Origin: Saccoglossus kowalevskii
Taxonomy: Eukaryota; Hemichordata; Enteropneusta; Harrimaniidae
Reading direction: 5' to 3'
NCBI RefSeq assembly: GCF_000003605.2
Contig: NW_003156241.1
Span: forward strand, 274,773 to 338,772
Length of the DNA: 64,000 nucleotides
Shown here: in pieces, positions 12,101 to 21,100 of the stretch
Layout: every line of letters begins with the position of its first letter
Position numbering within the stretch: the first letter of the stretch is position 1
Notes under the pieces: generated by a model
Database searches by the model: none
Told to the model about the DNA's origin: nothing
What the model saw: only the letters and a program-made list of their open reading frames with translations
Translations under genes and position numbers: made by a program

Positions 12101-15100
12101 GGTTGGATTGCAATGGAACTTTGTATGTACTACCGGTATATCATGATCCTGTAGCACTTACAGACTACATGTCAGTTGCTACAGTCTTTCATTTCAATAA
12201 TGATTATAGACACACACTTTTCAGTTTCTGATTACAGGCAAGTTAAAACAGCGTAACAGACATAGTGTAACATTACATCTAATCTGAGATAATATTAACG
12301 ACAGTTTGTTGTCTAACTATAATGCACTCATGCATGAGTAATGCAGTGGAAACCCAACAGATTACATTGTCAGCTGTATTGCCAATGTTCACAGAAAAAC
12401 TTATTTGAAGTAGACCCAGGTACCTCCCCTCCCCATCCCATCCCATCCCTTCCATTTTTTATATGAAAGAAGCAGAATCTTTGAATTTTTGGCTCCTAAA
12501 CAGGAGGGTAATGTTGTATTGTTGTCCATCTGTCCGCCTACTCGCCTGCCTGTGCGTCCATTTATGTTTGTGCATCTGTCAAATATGTTTCACAGATATC
12601 TCAAGAACCAATAGTTGGATTGCAATGGAACTTGGTACACACCTACTACACATGTACATGTAAATGACGAACACAAGACCTTATATTACATGTAGATCTT
12701 GTTTATGAATGTCATTGGTATTATTTTCAGATTTTTAGAAAGTTGATAAGGTTCAAAATACAAACCGCATATTCTTCGCCTGACCATATTGTAGAAATTA
12801 TTAATACACTTGCTTTTAATAAACAACAAAAGCTTCATCCAAAAAAACAACAAGTCCTTGTTTTTGAAAATGAAACAATCAAATTTATTCCAAATGTAAT
12901 ACTTTTCATTTTCGCTGAGCTTTGACAAATTGAGAATGCCTCTTAAAGATGTCAAAAATGTTTACAGTACCTTCCACATTTTCTGCAGTGATGAGATCTT
13001 GGCGCTTTGTAACCCTCACAGATTTTACAAAATTGCAGAAACTTCTCATCTTCAGGATTCTCCTAAAACAAAACAAAACAAATGGTAAGTAAGGTCTAAT
13101 GTCAAACTGAAAGACATCTCACTAAAAGATCACTACTTCCATTAAGTTGTAAAAACCACATGTCTGTAAATGTCAAACAACCTGAATGTCATAGAGCATC
13201 CCTAACCTCATGACAATTACTTCTATGTTGCAGAGCATCTTGTTAAAGAGCCCACCTAACCTCATAATCATTATCTGCATGTAACAGATTATCTCTACCT
13301 GCTCAACCACTTCTTGGGTTGCTAAGAATCCCCAACTTCACAATTAATTCATGTACACATTTTGCAAAGCCCCCTAACCAACCATATTATCAGACACAAT
13401 CTAATCGTATAAACATTGTATGTTGTGAGGAAAGGATACAGAATTTTAATTTACCCAGTTTGTTTGTTTGTCTTTTTAAAACTAAAATTGATTAGAAAAA
13501 AGTTTTAAAATATTCACACAAACCCAATGAATCTCCTCTATATACACCCTAAACTCAACATTGAATGTTGCAGAACATCCCTAAAGTTGACATTAAATGT
13601 TGCAGAACATCCCTAAACTCAACATTGAATGTTGCAGAACATCACTAAAGTTGACATTGAATGTTGTAGAACATCCCTAAACTCAACATTTAATGTTGCA
13701 GTGTAGCCCTAAAGTCAACAATGAATGTTGCAGAGCATCTGGGATTCCCTAAACTCAACATTGATTGTTGCAGGGCATCCCTAAAGTTGACATTGCATGT
13801 TGTAGAACATCCCTAAAGTCAACATTGAATGTTGCAGAGAAACGCTAAACTTGACATTTAATGTTGCCGAGCATCCCTAAAGTTGACATTGAATGTTGCA
13901 GTGTAGCCCTAAAGTCAACAACATTGAATGTTGCAGTGTAGCCCTAAAGTCAACAATGAATGTTGCAGAGTATCTGGGATTCCCTAAACTCAACATTGAT
14001 TGTTGCAGGGCATCCCTAAAGTTGACATTGAATGTTGTAGAACATCCCTAAAGTTGACATTGAATGTTGCAGAACATCTCTAAACTCAACAATTATTTTT
14101 TTCAGAGTACCCTATTCTATTCAACAATTATTTTTTTCAGAGTACCCTATTCTATTTAATTAGTTACATGTATATACTATGTGTTGCAAAGCATCTCTGA
14201 CATGGAAAATTTATTTGGCTACACATGCATTCTCAATGTGATGCGAGTTATAGGTAGAAAGGCAATAATAATAATCATATTAAACATTTAATAATATTTA
14301 GTATGGATGGATAATGAGATATTAATTTTGAACAATGTATGTTCTACGTTTAGGATCGGTAGGCTGTTTTGAGCTTAGCTTCAATAAGTCAATCCAGTGT
14401 GAAAATAACAATCAACAATGCTTTATTACCAAATAGATTTATTTTGTTATTAGGGCAATTGGTTAATGTATTATTCAATGAGCTCCACTCAAAATGCAAG
14501 GAAGAATGTATATAAATTCTTCATCTAGCAAATTTTGTTATCTATCTTAGGATTAATTTTTTTTTTCATCTACTTCATTTATCCTCAAAAAACATTATTT
14601 TGATATTTACCAAAAATAGAAATTTCTGAACTGCAGAAGAATTAAAAATATTTTTTTTTTTAAATGGCAGTATTGTCATGAAATAAAAATAGTGATTGAC
14701 AGAGGTTTGGATCAGATAATTAACTTTAAATTTTTATCAATATTTTATTTGGGAAAAAAGAAGACTATGAACTGAATTCTTTTGTAGACTGTGGCTGAAG
14801 TTGATTGGTGTTAAAGAATTAAGCCAAATTCCAAAGTGGCCAGTTGTAGAGTGCAGGCTGAATAAATATGACAAGACACTGTCCGCTGTTTTTACGATCT
14901 AGTTTGATTTTATGGCACGTTTTACATAGCATATATAAATAATTAATAACATTGTAAATTTATTATTTATAAACTATTTAAATAATTCATAATAAAAACA
15001 AATTGATACCCATTAAACCTACTCTGCTGCGATTTAAAAATCAAAGTTTAGAATTATTCTATTAAATTTTGCGATTTTAGGATTGAAGCAGATGTGATTG

Positions 15101-18100
15101 TCTCTACATGTTGTCATGTTTTAATTTTTATTTGAATTTCAAATGTCTGATACACTTTTTATGAGATACTCCTCTCGCTGGTGTAAATCTATTGCTCTAA
15201 AGTGAGGTGAAATACTCTATCATTTGGGATTTATTTTCTCCTCACAAATTTCCTGAAAAACTAATTTAACTACTCAAAAAAAAATGCACATTTTGTAGTA
15301 GTGTACATTTCATTTGGGATGTTTAAGACAGTGACTCACACTGACTTTTTCTGTGGTCCAAGGGAGTCAGTGACTTTCATTGTGGTTCTAGGGAGTCTCA
15401 ACTAACTTTCGGTGCGGTCCTAATGAAGTCACGGTGACTTTCACTATAGTTCTAGGCAGTCACAGTGACTTTTTGGGAATTTTATTCACACAAAATCTCT
15501 CGGAGTATCAAATCATGACAATGGATACGATTCTTGGTCATTGTTCCGAAGAAATCCGCAATCATCTCTGCCTTATATTAAGCAGATTGTAAACAGCTAT
15601 GTTTGTATTCATATGCAGAGTGTGATTGATATATAAACTTTTAAAGCGGGGAGGTTGTCACCTGTGCACACGCTGAAATTGAGTCCCAAACGACGATAAC
15701 AACACACGCTAAAAACGCAAAGGCTCATGGGTAGACGCTTGTTTGTAAACAATGACATGCTATGGCCATCTGACGCATGCGCAGGTGATGACTCCCCAGC
15801 TTTAAACAAGCATGGTTTTCGCAACATAATAAAATTGTAAATCACATCTCCGTGTTGACAAGGAGTCTGCAAGTTGACAAGAAGATAAAGTTCTTTAACG
15901 ATTGGAAAATTTGACCTAAGCTGAGTTTGAAAACAACATCAACCACAGCAGGTAGAGCCATTATTGGCCGAGTTACAAAATTCCAGTGGTTCTCGGCAAA
16001 TTACACGCATTTCAATGTCACCTGGTATGCATTGTATCATCCATGATCAAATGACTAAGCGTATACCCGCATTTATGTGAATTCCATTCAGGACTGTGCA
16101 TGGCTCAACATAACTACTGCAAAATGATTATTTTTCACTGGGTTTAAATTTCGCTGATTTAGCATCTTGGGCCCATTCAGTGGGTTTTAAATTCATGGTT
16201 TTGTACTTTGGATAATGTGTTCTATGCTAAATTTTACATATTCACTGGGTTTTAATTTGGCTCATTTTCCAGTCAGTGGAATAAGCAAAATTAAAACCAA
16301 GTGAATAGTTAACTCCTTTACAGTACTTGATGAGTCTGACAATTTTAAGGTTTTCGTCACTGCTGAAATTTAAACTTTAGTTTAACAAAAACGTTTTACG
16401 TTGGTTTACAAAAAAAACCTTGCTTAGGTTTGAATTATGCGAGTTACAAAAATTCAGTTTATCATGTAAACCAATGGCCACTTATTAGCTTTCCTGTACT
16501 TACCTTTCTATTATAATTAATCTAATTAAAACAAGTAACCTGAAGAATGCTGTGTGGATAATATTTTTATATTGATTTTTTGCAGCATTTGCAGCAAATA
16601 GTTACCAAACAATGAGAAATCTATAAGATTGGATTTATCTCTCGGCTGGCTTCAAATACATAGTTCAAGCCTGCCTAACCGGTGCTTATACCAGGATTTA
16701 GTTACAGCATCTAGATGGTCTGTGGTTACAGCTTCATGTTCCGAGTAATCGCAAGAAATTGACATTACAATAGAAAATAAAAGACTGGCACTCCCATACA
16801 ATTAATAGCAAGTGAAATTCCTGAGATTGAAACATAGATTTTGAAGTCACTGATGTAGGCGATGAATAACTTCAAATTGGCATAAAGACGAGGTAGTTTA
16901 TTTCATCAGTGCTGAACTAGAGGCTTAAATTATAATTAAGTTCGTTGTCATATAATTTGTTTATTTCAATTTCTCCTGAAGTCATATAGAATACACTGAT
17001 GAAAGGATGTTTTGGGGTGTAGTTTACGTTGTGTATAGAGTGGTAGGGTTGGGTTTTATATAATTTGTTCATTTCCAACTCTCACAAAGTCACATAGAAT
17101 TTCACTTAATTTAGTTTCGATGAAGTTTTCAAACATTACGTGTGAATCCAATTTTCACTGTGCCGTGTCAATTCTCAATAGAGTTTGAGGGAAATTTTCA
17201 CTGGAATTTATTTTAGCGGAAAAATGTTTATATTGAAAATGTATTCCACATTATTACATATGTACTGCAGTTTATTTTGATTCGTCCCTGAAATCAAAAT
17301 CGGTATCACCACACCCCATATTCAAATGAGGTCTGGGAGCAAACAAAGTAGTCTTTTCAAGAGTAGCGTTTTTCGAAACATCGCAGAAATAAACAATATT
17401 TAGAACTACGGTATTTTACCCTATGGGTACATGAATATAATTGCCGAGTGAAATGAAATTTGAACAACAGTAATGGAACTTCTAGGCAGTCACTTATTTT
17501 GACCACCAATGCAATAATCTTTTTGGTATTTTCATGATCAATATGCAAATGAACATGGTATTGGCGATCCGCTTCACTACGATTGCCATTAAAATCACTT
17601 TTGTGTGTCTTCCAGTGTTTTCACGTATAAATTCTTCTGTGTGTTTTTGGCTTGGCCGATTTTGCTCAAACTTAGCAGGTACATGTAGGTCACACCTTCA
17701 CCCACTGTTGCCATAGCAACAAAAAAAAAAAGATTTTTGGATAGCTTCGCGCTAAATGTCCTGCTACAAATTTAGGATACAACACCTCAGAAATAGCTCA
17801 TTCTACTCAGCTTGAGTGTGAGCACAAAGTTACTATTTGTAAAATCTGAAAACAAATTATGACCACAGTTTCCAGCCCAAAACTGATTTTTTGAATACCT
17901 TTACGCCAAATGTATCACCACCCTACATTTCTATGATTAAAAAGCACAGACGTAGCTCATTCTACTCAGCTTGAGTAGACGCTTGTTTGTAAACAATGAC
18001 ACGCTATGGCCACCTGACGCATGCGTAGGTGACGACACCCCTGCTTTAACTCCTCTGAGATTTTTTTGGCTTGGCTAATTTTATTCATACTTGACAGGCA

Positions 18101-21100
18101 GGTTGTACCGTCACTAATTGGAAAAACAATCCTGGCCCACAGCTACCATGGCAACAGCAAAAAACTGTTTTTTGAATACTTTCGCTCCAAATTTATTACC
18201 TCCTACCAGTCTTGTAATAGCTATGTTCAAATGATTATGCCTTTTATTTTGGCTACGTTGCACACTGGTAAGAGATCACCGGCGCCGACATTGTTACACT
18301 GTATCAAAGTAATCTCAACGCAACTTTGAACTTTGAGTGAAATGTAAATGCTGTCTCCAATCTAGAAAATACTATCGCAAAACGGTTGGAAATACTCGTA
18401 ATATATCTAACGACAGAATACGTCCTAGCAATAAAATAAAGTGACTTCTAAAGACTGAATGCTTTTTTGCGAACTTCGTATACGGTGCCCGGTTTTAGTT
18501 ATAAACCGACGTTAGCTTCACGTTCATGTCCTACATTGGCAACAGCTGATAACATATTGCTTGTTTTTTGAGCGGAGCGGATCGCCAACCAGCCTACTGG
18601 CTTGTTTTCATTGGCAACCGGACTATTTTTATTTTGTAAACAAATTTTTGTCTGCTAATTTTATCCAGTTCAAATCATTCAGCAACATTTTTGGCATATT
18701 AGGTGTACATCACATGGAATACTACGATTGAGAGAACTTGATGTATGTTGACTGAGTTTTATAAACCCTGAAGGGCTCTTTGAAGATCCACCCGCAGTAA
18801 AATTAGCGATTACCATGGAGGCGCGACCATCAAAATCAAAATACCAGGTGGTTTCTGCTGGCGATGTTGCGATGTTACCCAGTTCCAAATAAAGATTACC
18901 AATGCCAAAAGAGCAACATTTTAACTGGCAACCAAGGCTCATTCAATCCACGGCTAACAAGCAACATCACAAGCGAAGTTGTAGCGTGCAGCTCAGCAAC
19001 TACCGCTGACGACGTAAATCATCCCGTCAGTGGAGTACCGCAGTAGCACGGCGTGTCTGCCTTCACCATTGTATTTAAACGAATCACCTGGTTTGCCGTT
19101 CTGCTTCAAACCCGAGATTCGATCAATAGGGGAGTTTCAGTAAAAAAAAAAACATCACAAATCATGCAAGTTCAACATTTTCAAACCAGTATACTAAAAC
19201 AGAAATGCCCAATTACTCCTGTGTAAAATGGACTAGCCTCTTTTCATGTTGACATTCAGACTAAAATCACGTGACAGGCTGTTAAAATTGGCTGTTGCAT
19301 ACTCTTTCGCCAGTCTGGAAAATGTGTTTAATTACCTCTCATTCAAGCAACAATGCAGATTTCCCAGTGGGAGTGAAACTATTTCACTCTGCCATTAAAA
19401 AATAGGGGTGTTTTCAGCAAAAAAACTAATAACCCTGGAATGCACACAACATACTGAATTTCGGAACAAATCGTGCATTCTTACAGCGGCAGAATACCAC
19501 AGAAATATCAGACGAAACATGAAAACACTGTATGTTGTATTTCATCCTGAACCCTCTCTATTGCAATTCCAGGAATTACCCCCATATATGCATCTATTTT
19601 CCACCTTGGTATCACCCACCCCTGAAAACAAACTCTTAATACCACACTGAAGCATTTGGTAACAATGCGTCTTGTTTCTAAGTTAAAAGCCACATCACCC
19701 TTTTCATCATCAGTTCCCTCTTTTCATCAAAAAATTCACAAGATTCAAAAGATTGGGATAAAAATAGCTAAATTTCAGTAAAAACTGAAAATATTAAAGA
19801 ATATGAGAAAAAAATGACGAAAAATTTGGTCGATAAAGCTGGTGCAGTTCACACAAAATCATGTTCCATCTCCTATGTGTTAGTATGTATATCTTAATGT
19901 CCTAATTTTCAGTTGATACATATATTTACTCATAGCCGAAGCACTAAACTGAAACTCAAAGAATCTGCAAATTTAAATAATTAGAATTTGTTTTTTCACA
20001 AATTGATGAATTTAAATACCTTGTGAATATCCCTGCAACATTAAATCCACTTATATTAAACCTAGAGAATATTTCCCCTTCGACAAAAATGCAAACCTTT
20101 AAAAATGTTAATACCTTTAAAAAATTTGGTGACCTATTATTTTTAAACTATTCAATATTTAGAGTTAAAAAAAATATTTGAAACAGTTTTTTTTTACCAT
20201 GTCATTATTCTGGGTACATTCATTAAAATGCGAGTTATTACATGCATGCTGTATCGTGCTTGATGCGGGTTCTATGCTACATGTACAAAGCGAGTAAAAT
20301 ACATAATTTATTTACACAAAATTTGAACATGAACTGACTATGACAGGCTTCATGTAATAGTATCTTTTCAAAAATGACTTCCATAACCACCATCTTTTAT
20401 ATTTGCTGATATTTTTTTATAATAAAAAAATCTTCCAGTGTGTGCAAAAAAATCAGAAAATTTACATCAGATTTGTGGAACTGCCATTGTCCCTGAATTG
20501 ACACTGTTATCTAACTGTGGGCGTACATAGAGGGGGATAACAACCAAAACAATGTTCACAGCAAAACATATTTAGAGAGCTACTAAAAGACTGGTACGCA
20601 TTTATATGCAGGGTAGTACATGCATGTACAATACATTTTACCAACCAAATTGTGTTAAGTATGAACATTTAGTTGGCAAAGGAAGTGCATTTTTTTCGCA
20701 ATTTTTGTCGTTTTTGAATTGGTTTCTAGACATCGCACAGATTAGTTCAAAAAACATCACAACTTTTTTTCTACATTTTTGCACTATTTGAAATCAATAT
20801 TTCCCGCAACCTGTATGCTAACAGCACAAGTCCAGATCATGTGACCAGACAACTAATCACTGTAGATGTTACATACCAATCATTTCGGCTGTCCGTGGCT
20901 TTTAGCAAGCAATGTGTTATGTAATGAGAGAGGTCCACATATAGTACCTATATATGTAATATCAAAGTAATCTGAGTTGTGGTTTTTAACAAGAAGTCAA
21001 AAATATCACTTTTTACCAAAACTGACAAAAATATTCATCAAAATTAGAGAATTGAAGATATCACGAAATGAAGAAATCTGGGAGAGGTCCACATATAGTA

